This document shows positions 18,779 through 26,800 of a stretch of 64,000 bases of DNA, piece after piece. The stretch covers positions 1 to 64,000 of the forward strand of contig NZ_AQUR01000098.1 in the NCBI RefSeq assembly GCF_000372525.1. The letters are read 5' to 3'. The notes under the pieces were generated by a model. It did not search any database, was not told the DNA's origin, and was given only the letters and a program-made list of their open reading frames with translations. The translations under genes and the position numbers were made by a program. Origin of the DNA: Cupriavidus neocaledonicus. Lineage in GTDB: Bacteria; Pseudomonadota; Gammaproteobacteria; Burkholderiales; Burkholderiaceae. The number at the start of each line of letters is the position of its first letter. The stretch's first letter is position 1.

Positions 18779-19138
18779 TCAGTCCGCCGTAGCGGCGGTG
18801 ACAATGATTTCCACCAGAATGTCCGGATGACCCAGTTCGCACTGCGCGGTCGCTCGCGTAGACGCGGCGTTCGGCGCCGTCCATGCGTCCCAGACCTCGT
18901 TCATGCCTTCGAAATCCCGCTCGAGGTTCTTCAGCCAGATCTGTGCGGTCAGCAGGCGTCGCTTGTCGGTGCCAGCGTCGGCGAGGTACTTCTCGATCTT
19001 GGCAAGCGTCTGCCGGGTCTGGCCCCGAATGTCCTGGCTGCGGTCATCGGCCGTCTGGCCTCCCACGAATACCATGCCGTTGTACACCACCGCGCGGCTA
19101 CGTCGTTGGTCCGTAGCGATTCGCCGGATTTCAGCCAT
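18779..19138 (-). CDS. RidA/YjgF-family protein (enamine/imine deaminase-like)
   Basis: Small trimeric RidA-fold protein of 119 residues. The substrate arginine is Arg95 in STRATAQ, with the partner glutamate Glu110 in LVEIIV, so an active-type site seems intact. AGGAGG lies just upstream of the ATG. RidA proteins hydrolyse reactive 2-imino or enamine intermediates released by amino-acid oxidases and PLP enzymes (family knowledge). It follows on the same strand 85 bp after a D-amino-acid/opine-type dehydrogenase operon, whose imine products it could clear. The sequence is not close to the archetypal RidA subgroup, so the exact activity is open. Confidence 0.85.
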   Translation of the reverse strand: MAEIRRIATDQRRSRAVVYNGMVFVGGQTADDRSQDIRGQTRQTLAKIEKYLADAGTDKRRLLTAQIWLKNLERDFEGMNEVWDAWTAPNAASTRATAQCELGHPDILVEIIVTAATAD

Positions 19139-19223
19139 AGGTCCTCCTGGTTCAGGCTGTTGATAGTCATGCAGAACCGGTGTGCCGGCGGGGCGATGCC
19201 ATGGCCCCGGCCAGGCCGCGATG

Positions 19224-20600
19224 CTATCCCGCCAGCTCGCCCAGCGTGACGGGCTTGATGGGTGGACGGATGCGGTAATAGCCCACTTCCTGTGGCGCCA
19301 CGCCGCGTCCCTGCGCGATCAGTTCGGTCACGGTCAGGCCGCAGAGGCGCCCCTGGCACGGACCCATGCCGCAGCGTCCAAACGCCTTGGCCTGGTTGGG
19401 GCCATGGCAACCCACCTCGACATACTTCCTGATGGTCCCGGCCGTCACTTCCTCGCAGCGGCAGACAATGACGGCGTCATCCGCGGGCATGCGGTGCGAG
19501 TCGCCGGGGCGGTACAGCGCATCCAGGAAGGGGCGGATGCGCAAGTGTCTTTGCAGCTCGGCACGCAACGATGACTCTCTCACCCGCCGCTCGCCCACGC
19601 CGGGTCGCTGCAACCTGGAAGCAATCGACAACGCGGCCAGCCTTCCCTGCACCGCGGATGCCCTGGCACCGACAATGCCTCTGCTGTCGCCCGCGATATA
19701 GATGCGCGTGTCTTCAATCTCGCCATACTGGTCCGTCTCCGGAATCCAGCACAGCTGGGCATCGCTCCAGTTGTGCCTGGCCCGCAGCGCCCAGCTGATC
19801 TGGGTATTGGGCACGACGCCCTGGTGGAGCAGTACCAGCGAGGTGTCGATACGACGCTCGACGCCCCGGTGCGTGAAGCACAGGGCTTCGGCACAAGCTT
19901 CGCCCTGGATGGCGAGGGCTTGCGCCCCCGCATAAACCGGGACGCGATGGCGCCGCAGTTGCCTGAACATGTCCATGCCCTTGCGCAGGTCCCGCCAACC
20001 GCGCAAAGCCGCCGGCAGATGGGGAACCGCGCGCAGATAGTCAGCGCGCTGCGTGGTGTGCACGACGGCCTTGAGCTCGATACCCGCGCGCAGATATTGC
20101 ACGGCCAGCAGATACAGCAGCGGCCCGCACCCTGCCAGGACCGCCGGCTGGCGCGGCAGCGCTGCCGCGCTCTTGATCAGGATCTGCGCGGCCCCGGCGC
20201 CCATCACGCCGGGCAGCGTCCAGCCTGGCACAGGGAAGGGACGTTCCATGGCCCCGCTGGCCAGCACGATGGACCTGCCCTCGACGGCCTGGCTGGCACC
20301 GTCCTGCAGGTAGCTGACCTTCCGGTCCCGGCCGACGTTCCACACGGAGGCCCCAGCGATATGCCGCGCCCCGGATGCGGCGAAGGCCCTTGTCAGCGCC
20401 GCGCCGGCAACATAGTCATCGCCAAGGACCGCGCGCAGCGTCGGGCTTGCCCCGTCGACATTCCGATAGATCTGCCCGCCAGCCGCTGGCTGTTCATCCA
20501 GCACGGCGACGCTCAGCCCCCACTGCCGCGCTTCGATCGCTGCGGACAGTCCGGCCGGGCCCGCGCCAACCACGACCACATCGAACACTGCACCGTTCAT
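19224..20600 (-). CDS. FAD/NAD-linked alpha subunit of a D-hydroxyproline/opine-type dehydrogenase (HcnB/OoxA-like)
   Basis: Flavoprotein of 458 residues with an N-terminal dinucleotide loop (VVVGAGPAGLSAA, 10-21), the pyridine-nucleotide-disulfide fold and LVLLHQGVVPNT. A BFD-like [2Fe-2S] tail carries Cys-x-Cys (VCRCEEV) and CGMGPCQGRLC. This domain order is that of HcnB, OoxA/NoxA and the alpha subunit of D-hydroxyproline dehydrogenase. The start codon overlaps the stop of the gamma gene by 4 bp (ATGA). Together with the beta and gamma subunits it forms a membrane-linked dehydrogenase feeding electrons to the respiratory chain. The substrate cannot be told from sequence; opines, D-amino acids or D-hydroxyproline are candidates. 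Confidence 0.85.
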   Translation of the reverse strand: MNGAVFDVVVVGAGPAGLSAAIEARQWGLSVAVLDEQPAAGGQIYRNVDGASPTLRAVLGDDYVAGAALTRAFAASGARHIAGASVWNVGRDRKVSYLQDGASQAVEGRSIVLASGAMERPFPVPGWTLPGVMGAGAAQILIKSAAALPRQPAVLAGCGPLLYLLAVQYLRAGIELKAVVHTTQRADYLRAVPHLPAALRGWRDLRKGMDMFRQLRRHRVPVYAGAQALAIQGEACAEALCFTHRGVERRIDTSLVLLHQGVVPNTQISWALRARHNWSDAQLCWIPETDQYGEIEDTRIYIAGDSRGIVGARASAVQGRLAALSIASRLQRPGVGERRVRESSLRAELQRHLRIRPFLDALYRPGDSHRMPADDAVIVCRCEEVTAGTIRKYVEVGCHGPNQAKAFGRCGMGPCQGRLCGLTVTELIAQGRGVAPQEVGYYRIRPPIKPVTLGELAG

Positions 20601-20944
20601 GCTTCAACCTCTTCCTCGATAGCAATTGCCGAGGCACCTTGCTGGCACTTGATGACCATGCCGTCCCGGACCGCGGTCAGGCAGGCCTGGCGGCTGGGCT
20701 TTCCGTCGATCTCGACCAGACACTCGAAGCAGACGCCCATCATGCAATACGGCGCACGCGGCGCGGATGTCACCGGTGTGGTGCGGAACGGGGCCACGCC
20801 GTTCAGCAGCAGCGCTGCGGCAACGGTGGCACCGGCTGGCGCCCTCAGCGGCTGGCCTTCGAACGTCAGGGTGACGGTGGACAATCGATCGGTCTCGACC
20901 GCCGTGAACAACGGTGCACCGGCGGCGTGGTCTTTAGTGGGCAT
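20597..20944 (-). CDS. [2Fe-2S] gamma subunit of the same dehydrogenase (HcnA-like)
   Basis: Small ferredoxin-like subunit of 115 residues. Cluster ligands are visible as YCMMGVCFEC with a further Cys in SRQACL, the C-x4-C-x2-C pattern of HcnA-type subunits, preceded by a beta-grasp start (VTLTFEGQPLRAPAG). ATG 20944 (MPTKDH) overlaps the end of the beta-subunit gene by 11 bp, and its stop overlaps the alpha start by 4 bp, so the three genes are translationally coupled. Confidence 0.85.
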   Translation of the reverse strand: MPTKDHAAGAPLFTAVETDRLSTVTLTFEGQPLRAPAGATVAAALLLNGVAPFRTTPVTSAPRAPYCMMGVCFECLVEIDGKPSRQACLTAVRDGMVIKCQQGASAIAIEEEVEA

Positions 20945-22067
20945 TGGCAAAGCTCCTGGCGGGGTCGAGGTAACGATCCCCGGCGAATTCTTCGATATCG
21001 TCCGGTGCGGGTCCAAGTCCCGAAATCCATGGCCCGACGACATAGGCATGCGTGCCTGCAAGCGTCACGCCACTGTGGCTGGCCGCGACGAATGCGCCCG
21101 GACATGACCGGGATTCCTGGTAGATCGGGTGTCCGTCCGGTGTCATCACGCGCAGCGCGCCCCAGGCGCGGACCAGGCGCACGTTCGCAAGCAGCGGGAA
21201 GGTATCCACGGCACGCCGTGCGATCCACTCGATGGCGGATACGGTGGTGCCATCATCGAAGCCAACATCCTCGACGGAATAGCCAAGCTGCACCGTCCCT
21301 TCCGCCGTCTGCCGCGCCTTGTTGGTCGGATAGGGCAAGAACGGCCTGAGCCGCTCGGTAATCAGGACCTGGCCGCGGTTTGGCTCGACCGGCGCGTGCA
21401 GCCCCACCTGCGGCGCAAGCTGCTTGTTGCCCAGTCCGGCCGCCAGCACGAGCCGGTCGCCGCTCCAGCTCAGGTTGCGCGAACCTGCCACGACGAAGCC
21501 GCCGTTGGTCCGATGGCGCACGGCAGTCACATCCACCCCCGAAAACACCTGGGCCCCCAGCGCTTTCAGACCCGCGTGCAAGGCATGCAGCAGCTTGAGC
21601 GGATTGACATGCCCGTCCAGCGGGCACCAGCTGCCGCCAGCCACCTTCGGTCCGATGGCGGGAAGATGGGTCTTCAGCTCGGCATGCTCCATCATCCGGT
21701 AGGGCACGCCCGCACCCGTGTGCCTGAGACGCTCCAGCAGCTTCTCGCGAGCACGCATTTCCGTCTCGCTGAACCCTATCCAGAAGCCGCCCGCCTGTTG
21801 CAGATCGACGTCGATCCCGGTGAGGGACAGCAACTCGGCCGCGAGCGGTTGCCAATGATCGATGGCATCCCGGGACCAGCGCGCATAGCGGGGAAACCCG
21901 TCGCCTTTGCTCTGGAGCCATACCAGCCCGAAATTTCCCCGCGAAGCGCGGTTCGCGATGTCGCCCTGGTCGAGCAAGGTGACCGGCGCCCCGGCTTTCG
22001 CGGCCCCGAAGGCTATGGCCGCACCCACCACGCCGCCCCCCACAACGATGACTTCTTCCTTGCGCAT
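20934..22067 (-). CDS. FAD-dependent beta subunit (DAO superfamily, HcnC/OoxB-like)
   Basis: Catalytic FAD subunit of 377 residues of the D-amino-acid oxidase/glycine oxidase superfamily, oxidising a C-N bond of a secondary or primary amine. The FAD loop is VIVVGGGVVGAAIAF at residues 6-20. The C-terminal region SHSGVTLAGTHAYVVGPWI is the conserved flavin-contacting end. ATG 22067 follows AAGGACA and directly precedes the Rossmann fold. It is first of the three-subunit set (beta-gamma-alpha) after a Bug binding protein, so uptake and oxidation are linked. The oxidised product would be an imine, in keeping with the nearby RidA. Confidence 0.85.
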   Translation of the reverse strand: MRKEEVIVVGGGVVGAAIAFGAAKAGAPVTLLDQGDIANRASRGNFGLVWLQSKGDGFPRYARWSRDAIDHWQPLAAELLSLTGIDVDLQQAGGFWIGFSETEMRAREKLLERLRHTGAGVPYRMMEHAELKTHLPAIGPKVAGGSWCPLDGHVNPLKLLHALHAGLKALGAQVFSGVDVTAVRHRTNGGFVVAGSRNLSWSGDRLVLAAGLGNKQLAPQVGLHAPVEPNRGQVLITERLRPFLPYPTNKARQTAEGTVQLGYSVEDVGFDDGTTVSAIEWIARRAVDTFPLLANVRLVRAWGALRVMTPDGHPIYQESRSCPGAFVAASHSGVTLAGTHAYVVGPWISGLGPAPDDIEEFAGDRYLDPARSFANAH

Positions 22068-22140
22068 GTCTGTCCTTCGGCCGCCCGATCCTTCAGTCCG
22101 GCACAATGCGTTCTCTTGCGAGACGGGCGGCGTGGTTGCT

Positions 22141-23124
22141 TCAATCGATGCTGATGTGACCGGCCTTGATGACCGCGCCCCATTTGGCGGCATCGGCCCT
22201 GATCAGGTCGGCAAACTGGGCGGGGGTACCGGGGGCAACGGTGGCGCCCAGGCTCTCGTGCTGCTTTACGATGCGCGGATCGGCCAGGATCGCGTTGATC
22301 TCGGCGTTCAGCTTCTGGACGATGGCGGCGGGCATGCGAGCCGGCCCCACCACTCCGCCCCAGGTCACCATTTCGACGGCGGGAAATCCGGCTTCCGCGA
22401 TGGTTGGCACATTCGGCAGCAACGGCGAGCGGTTGGGGCCTGTGATGGCCAACGCGCGAATACGGCCGGCGCGTACCTGCGGTTCCATGGAGGTGAAATT
22501 GCTGATCATCAACTGGATCTGCCCGGCTGCCAGGTCAGATTCCGCCGCGGGCGCGCTCTTGTAGGGCACGTGCGTGATCTGTATGCCGGCCTTGGTCCGG
22601 AAAAGTTCGGTCACCACGTGCAGCGACGTTCCCGTACCGGTAGAGCCGTAGAACAGCTCGCCGGGATGACCCTTGGCGTATGTCACAAGGTCGCTGACGG
22701 AATTGACAGCAAGTGAAGGAGTCACGCCCAGAAGATTCGGCTGCGTCCATTGCTTTGCAATCGGCGTGAAGTCCTGGATTGCGCGATAAGGCAGCCGTTT
22801 GGCGGCAAGCGCGGCGACGACGAAGGTGGAGAGGTTTGCGCCCCCGATCGTGTAGCCGTCCGGCTCTGCCTTGGCAATAACCTCGAGTCCGATCACGCCC
22901 GCGCCGCCGGGCCGGTTCTCCACCACAAAGGGCTGGCCCAGGCGCTGGCTGAGGGCGGCGGTGAGAATGCGCGCCGTCACATCCGCCGCGCCGCCGGCGG
23001 CCGCATTGACAATAAAACGCACCGGCCGGTTGGGGTAGTCGCCCTGCGCGACGGCGGCACACGCCGCAAAGGTCGCCATCAGCCCGACGGCGGCGCGGCC
23101 TATGTCCAGGATAGATAACTTCAC
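22141..23124 (-). CDS. Bug/TctC-type periplasmic substrate-binding protein
   Basis: Tripartite tricarboxylate transporter receptor family, 327 residues. The signal peptide ends near ACAAVAQG, and the mature start is DYPNRPVRFIVNAAAGGAADVTARI. Other family marks are VVENRPGGAGVIG, YGSTGTGTSLHV and VPYKSAPAAESDLAAG. GTG 23124 is chosen because AGAGGGGAG lies 6 nt upstream; an ATG nine codons earlier is also open. No TctA or TctB membrane subunits are nearby, so it is an orphan receptor. Its place ahead of the dehydrogenase genes suggests it binds the same substrate. Confidence 0.88.
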   Translation of the reverse strand: MKLSILDIGRAAVGLMATFAACAAVAQGDYPNRPVRFIVNAAAGGAADVTARILTAALSQRLGQPFVVENRPGGAGVIGLEVIAKAEPDGYTIGGANLSTFVVAALAAKRLPYRAIQDFTPIAKQWTQPNLLGVTPSLAVNSVSDLVTYAKGHPGELFYGSTGTGTSLHVVTELFRTKAGIQITHVPYKSAPAAESDLAAGQIQLMISNFTSMEPQVRAGRIRALAITGPNRSPLLPNVPTIAEAGFPAVEMVTWGGVVGPARMPAAIVQKLNAEINAILADPRIVKQHESLGATVAPGTPAQFADLIRADAAKWGAVIKAGHISID

Positions 23125-23206
23125 AACAGTCTCCCCTCTTTTGAAAATCATGATGGAGATGTTATGAAGGTGCGGCCCTTGAATCTATGGCGCCGGCGTT
23201 AGCAAC

Positions 23207-24121
23207 CTATTCAGATTCGATATGAGTCCGCGCCTTTGCCGTTGCCGTCGACAGGTATCGGAGCAGATCCCGGGCCGGCTTGCCAAGTCGGGCATCGCTC
23301 ATGGCGGTGGCATAGAACGTATAGCTCAGCGTCGGCCTCAGCGGTAGCACCACCCCGCCACGCTGCCGATGGAGCACCCCGGTCAGGGGATCGACGATCG
23401 AAACACCCATGCCACGCAGCACCAGTTCGCTCATGGAGTGGAACAGCGAGGCCTCCACGGTGATGTCCAGTTGCACCCCCGTGGTCGCCAGCAAGGCGTC
23501 CAGGCGCTTCTGGAACGTGCCGGTCTGGCCGACGAAGGGCTTGCCCTCAAGGTCCTTCAACTCGACAGCGGCCGCCCGGGGCGACAGCCATTTGCAGGTC
23601 CCGATGCAAACGCAATCAGCGCTGAACTCCGCAACGGTCTCGAGATCGCCGAGGGAGAGAATATCCGCCGTGAAGCCGATGTCTGCCTGGCGATTGCGTA
23701 CGGCACGCGCGACTTCGACATACGACGTCACCGAGAGCGTAATGAATACATCCGGATATTTGCCTCGCAGGTACTCGATCGCCTCGGGCATGATCGAGTG
23801 TCCGATCGACGGGATGGTCGCGATGGAGAGCCGTCCCATTTTCTGCTTGCGCAACTGGTCAGAAAATCTCATGATCTCGTCCAGCCCCAGGAAAGATTGC
23901 TGGACCTTTGTCATGAGCGCAAGGGCTTCCTCGGTCGGCTTCACCGTGCGGCCGTGCTTCAGGAAGAGCGGGAAGCCGACTGCCTTCTGCAGTTCGGCTA
24001 TCACGCGGCTCATCGAAGGCTGGGACATGCCGAGCGCATCGGCGCCTGCACTCATCCCGCCATGCGCGATGGCAGCGCGAAAGGCCTCGATCATCCTGTG
24101 GGTTATGACTTTCTCGGACAT
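23207..24121 (-). CDS. LysR-family regulator (OccR/NocR-like)
   Basis: A 304-residue LysR protein with the N-terminal HTH around MSAGADALGMSQPSMSRVIAELQ and linker FLKHGRTVKPTEEA, then the effector domain. The sequence style resembles the opine regulators OccR and NocR, which agrees with the opine-type dehydrogenase downstream on the same strand. It is 82 bp upstream of the Bug gene and co-directional, so it may be the first gene of the operon or have its own promoter. The inducer is unknown. Confidence 0.85.
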   Translation of the reverse strand: MSEKVITHRMIEAFRAAIAHGGMSAGADALGMSQPSMSRVIAELQKAVGFPLFLKHGRTVKPTEEALALMTKVQQSFLGLDEIMRFSDQLRKQKMGRLSIATIPSIGHSIMPEAIEYLRGKYPDVFITLSVTSYVEVARAVRNRQADIGFTADILSLGDLETVAEFSADCVCIGTCKWLSPRAAAVELKDLEGKPFVGQTGTFQKRLDALLATTGVQLDITVEASLFHSMSELVLRGMGVSIVDPLTGVLHRQRGGVVLPLRPTLSYTFYATAMSDARLGKPARDLLRYLSTATAKARTHIESE

Positions 24122-24452
24122 AGGTCGCCTAAGGCTTGCTCGGGTGCCGCCTGGTCGCGGTACGGATACGCAGTATAAAGGCCCGACCGAATACCTATGA
24201 CCCGCCTTTATGCAAGCCGCTATCCTCCGGGCGACACGATTTCAGATCGCCCGCGCCATGTTCGGGAAGTGTTGTACCAATGGTGTCGGGAATGCCCGCG
24301 CCTTATGATTGCTACAACGCGACGGCCGGGCCGCGGACCAGAAATCGGTCCCCTGACAAGCTGATAATGACTTGCCCAAGATGGCAGCTCTCGGGCCGTC
24401 CCGGCAGCCACATCCCAACGCTACGCCCCCGGCGTATTTCAATGGAAGAGAG
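24122..24452. other. Intergenic region between a LysR gene and a DHFR-like gene
   Basis: A 331-bp gap between divergent genes. I see no gene in it: open frames here lack family features and ribosome sites. It must contain both promoters, but no convincing -35/-10 pair with correct spacing was found. The final GGAAGAGAG before ATG 24453 is the ribosome site of the DHFR-like gene. Confidence 0.6.
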
Positions 24453-24989
24453 ATGATCACCGGACACGTCTTCATTGCCACCAGCCTCGATGGTTTCATC
24501 GCCCGCCCCGATGGCGACATCGGCTGGCTTCTGGAGCGGGATGACCCCGCTGAAGACCATGGCTACACAGCCTTCATCGCCGACAAGGACGCGATCGTGA
24601 TGGGCCGTGGCAGCTATGAAAAGGTAGTCACGATGGGCGAATGGGCGTACGACCGTCCGGTGCTGGTGCTGTCCCGGCAACTGGCCGGCAAGCCGGTACC
24701 CGAGGGGCTGCAAGGCAAGGTGCGATTCTCGGGTGCCACGCCCGCGAACGCGATGGCGCAACTGGAGGCGGAAGGCGTGCGGCGCGTCTACGTCGACGGC
24801 GGCCAGGTGGTGCAATCCTTCCTTCGCGACGGATTGATCGCCGACCTGGTGGTCACCACGGTGCCGGTGCTGATCGGCGCAGGCAGGCCCTTGTTTGGCG
24901 CGCTGGCGCACGACGTGAGCCTGAAGCTCGAGTCGAGCCGCCACTTCCCTTCGGGACTGGTGCAGTCGTCCTATCGCGTGCTGCGCTGA
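24453..24989 (+). CDS. Dihydrofolate reductase-like (RibD C-terminal domain) reductase
   Basis: A 178-residue protein of the RibD_C/DHFR-fold family. Marks are HVFIATSLDGFIARPDGDIGW, AIVMGRGSYEKV, VLVLSRQLAGK and RVYVDGGQVVQSFLRDGLIADL, then VPVLIGAGRPLF. Members are NADPH-dependent reductases of unknown substrate rather than true folate enzymes. GGAAGAGAG precedes ATG 24453. It seems monocistronic; a gene remnant follows. Confidence 0.85.
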   Translation: MITGHVFIATSLDGFIARPDGDIGWLLERDDPAEDHGYTAFIADKDAIVMGRGSYEKVVTMGEWAYDRPVLVLSRQLAGKPVPEGLQGKVRFSGATPANAMAQLEAEGVRRVYVDGGQVVQSFLRDGLIADLVVTTVPVLIGAGRPLFGALAHDVSLKLESSRHFPSGLVQSSYRVLR

Positions 24990-25002
24990 GTCGTGCTGAT
25001 GT

Positions 25003-25065
25003 GGTGTCGGGGCTGCACCAGCCGTTGACCGTGGCCAGCCGCGCGGCTTCCTCGACCGACTCGTC
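25003..25065 (-). pseudogene. Remnant of a second diaminopropionate ammonia-lyase gene
   Basis: Bases 25033-25065 are identical over 33 bp to 33343-33375 inside the intact dpaL gene, and similarity continues with few changes leftwards to about 25021. On the minus strand the fragment reads DESVEEAARLATVNGW, then CSPDT, against DESVEEAARLAAANGW and a VVSDT-type continuation in DpaL. An in-frame stop (TAG) lies directly before it and nothing else of the gene is recognisable. It is therefore a short coding relic, not a functional gene. Confidence 0.7.
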
Positions 25066-25187
25066 CTAGGAACTGGGCTACCCGCTCGTCATTACCTCTC
25101 CGATCGGCCTGCTCGGCCCCCGCGGCATGGAATCAAGCAGGCCTTGCAAGACGAGATGAACCTGGCGCGCGCAAAAGAAAATCGATG

Positions 25188-25208
25188 GCGCGATGATGCT
25201 CATCGCGC
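25188..25208 (-). terminator. Hairpin terminator after the LysR gene 25224-26141
   Basis: GCGCGATGA (25188-25196) and TCATCGCGC (25200-25208) form a perfect 9-bp stem. On the minus strand it is followed within a few bases by the T-rich tract ATTTTCTTTTG. Confidence 0.65.
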
Positions 25209-25223
25209 TGCGCGCGCCCCCCG

Positions 25224-26141
25224 TCATCCATCTTCGTCCTGGCCATAGCCTTGCCTCAGCAGGTTCAGCAACGCGCTGACGTAGCTTCTTGGACCCAGCA
25301 CGTCCTTGCGTGCGCACAGATTCAGCGTTCTCTTCGCCCATGAATCACTGAGTGCCACCACGCGAAGCCCCTCGCAATTGACGGTCGCCAAGGCAGATCG
25401 CGGAACCAGGGCCACCCCGGCGCCGGAGCGAACCATGGACGCTACTGCGGCGAAGCCTGCCACCTGGATGCGCACATCGACACGTTTGCCGAGTTCCGAT
25501 GCCTTGGCGAGCAAGAAGGAGTGAATGGCCGAGCCGTTCTGCTGGCTGACAAACGGGAAGCGCAGGCACTCCGGGAACGACACCGGCTCGCGCTCCTCCC
25601 ATTGTTCGGACGATGCCAGCAACAGTACGATTTCATCCTCCCGATAGGGAAAGTACACAAGGTCGGGATGGGGCTCGGCCTGCGTGAGGATGCCAATATC
25701 TGCACGTCCTTCGACCACGGCGACGAGGATGTCGCGGCTCACGTGCTCTTCAAGCGTTATGCGCGCCTTGGGATGGGCCTGCAGGAAGCTTTGCAGGTCG
25801 CCGGGCAAAAAACTGGCTATCGCGCTGCTGTTGGCGTAGATGGCGATCTGTGCATGGACATCTTCGGAGAATGGCACAAGGCTAACGTGCATCTCCTCGA
25901 GTTCGCTGAGGCAGCGCCTGCAATGATCCACCATGATCTGGCCGGCTCTGGTCGGTGACACCCCGCGCGCCTCCCGCCTGAACAGCTTTGTGCCAATCAC
26001 CTGCTCCAGGTGCTTGACGCGCAGGCTTGCCGTCGAGGGCGCGAGGAAGCATGCCGCGCCCCCCTTCGTCATGTTTCCCGCATCCGCGATCGCCACGACA
26101 AGCTTCAAATCCATGATGCTGCAATGCATCAGTCTTTGCAT
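25224..26141 (-). CDS. LysR-family regulator
   Basis: A 305-residue LysR protein. The HTH contains MTKGGAACFLAPSTASLRVKHLEQVIGTKLFRRE; the effector domain has RADIGILTQAEPHPDL and RSGAGVALVPRSAL. It is divergent from the thiol-dioxygenase/URO-D/Bug operon across 99 bp that carry a 12-bp palindrome (26184-26195), so it is the probable regulator of that operon. Its base composition is slightly less GC-rich than the flanking catabolic genes by eye. Confidence 0.88.
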   Translation of the reverse strand: MQRLMHCSIMDLKLVVAIADAGNMTKGGAACFLAPSTASLRVKHLEQVIGTKLFRREARGVSPTRAGQIMVDHCRRCLSELEEMHVSLVPFSEDVHAQIAIYANSSAIASFLPGDLQSFLQAHPKARITLEEHVSRDILVAVVEGRADIGILTQAEPHPDLVYFPYREDEIVLLLASSEQWEEREPVSFPECLRFPFVSQQNGSAIHSFLLAKASELGKRVDVRIQVAGFAAVASMVRSGAGVALVPRSALATVNCEGLRVVALSDSWAKRTLNLCARKDVLGPRSYVSALLNLLRQGYGQDEDG

Positions 26142-26183
26142 TTCTCAAACTCTCGTCTTGCCACAACTCGTTTGTCCAAAGGG

Positions 26184-26195
26184 GTCTGCGCAGAC
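26184..26195. promoter_or_regulatory. Perfect 12-bp palindrome in the divergent LysR promoter region
   Basis: GTCTGCGCAGAC lies about midway between the LysR start (26141) and the dioxygenase start (26241), where LysR regulators usually bind. Confidence 0.45.
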
Positions 26196-26240
26196 AGACT
26201 TTGCCTGCCGGCATTGTGCTCGACCTTTTGGAAATCGCAA

Positions 26241-26786
26241 ATGTGCAAATCAACGCAGTCTCCCTCGGCCGCCTTGGCGGTCTTCACCAGCGCCATAGAC
26301 GAGATTCTCGACAACGCCCGGGATACCGATGTCAGCGCCGTCCGCGCGGCCATCCAGCAGGCCTTCCGCTCAGGGGTCTGGCTACCGGACGCGCAACGCG
26401 CACCAGGCGAAGAAAGCTATGCGCGCCATGTCCTGCATAGCGATCCGGACCGCCGCTACACCGTTCTTGCCCTGGTATGGAAGGAAGGCCAGGCCAGCCC
26501 GGTACATGCCCATCACAGCTGGTGCGCCTACTCGGTGGTTTCGGGAGAACTCTTCGAAGAGCGGTTCTCATACGACGCCGCGTGCCACGGCGCGGTCCCC
26601 GTTAACAGTGGCTTAAAAGGACCGGGCGACGGCGGCTGTGGCCGTGCAGGCCTGGATCAAATTCATCGCATTCGCAATCGCCGCAGCGAAACGGCCATCT
26701 CGGTACACGTATACGGCGTTCCCGCAACGGAACTGCGTCACGGCGTCAACAACGTCCTGCCGCTACTGGAACCCACCACTATTTGA
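26241..26786 (+). CDS. Cysteine-dioxygenase-family thiol dioxygenase (Arg-type)
   Basis: Cupin-fold mononuclear iron enzyme of 181 residues that oxidises a thiol to a sulfinate. Three-histidine ligands are His89 and His91 (PVHAHHSW) and His142 (DQIHRI). The Ser-His-Tyr triad is Ser154, His156 and Tyr158 in AISVHVYG. At the substrate-carboxylate position the motif is YARHVLH with Arg62, as in cysteine-type enzymes, unlike the Gln-type paralogue at 51537. The segment around 120-135 is unusually glycine-rich (GLKGPGDGGCGRAG). It is first in an operon with a URO-D-like protein and a Bug receptor. The true thiol substrate is unknown. Confidence 0.8.
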   Translation: MCKSTQSPSAALAVFTSAIDEILDNARDTDVSAVRAAIQQAFRSGVWLPDAQRAPGEESYARHVLHSDPDRRYTVLALVWKEGQASPVHAHHSWCAYSVVSGELFEERFSYDAACHGAVPVNSGLKGPGDGGCGRAGLDQIHRIRNRRSETAISVHVYGVPATELRHGVNNVLPLLEPTTI

Positions 26787-26800
26787 AGGGAGTTGCCATC

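Noticed and set aside
14968..18804. A very long open frame (over 1200 codons) on the minus strand opposite cntA to the porin
   Set aside because: It is arginine/histidine/alanine-rich with no domain, and lies antisense to five well-supported genes. High GC at third positions suppresses stop codons in this frame.
25033..25065. 33-bp direct repeat with 33343-33375 considered as a recombination or attachment site
   Set aside because: The match lies in one reading frame and encodes the same DpaL residues, so a coding relic is the simpler explanation; no integrase is near.
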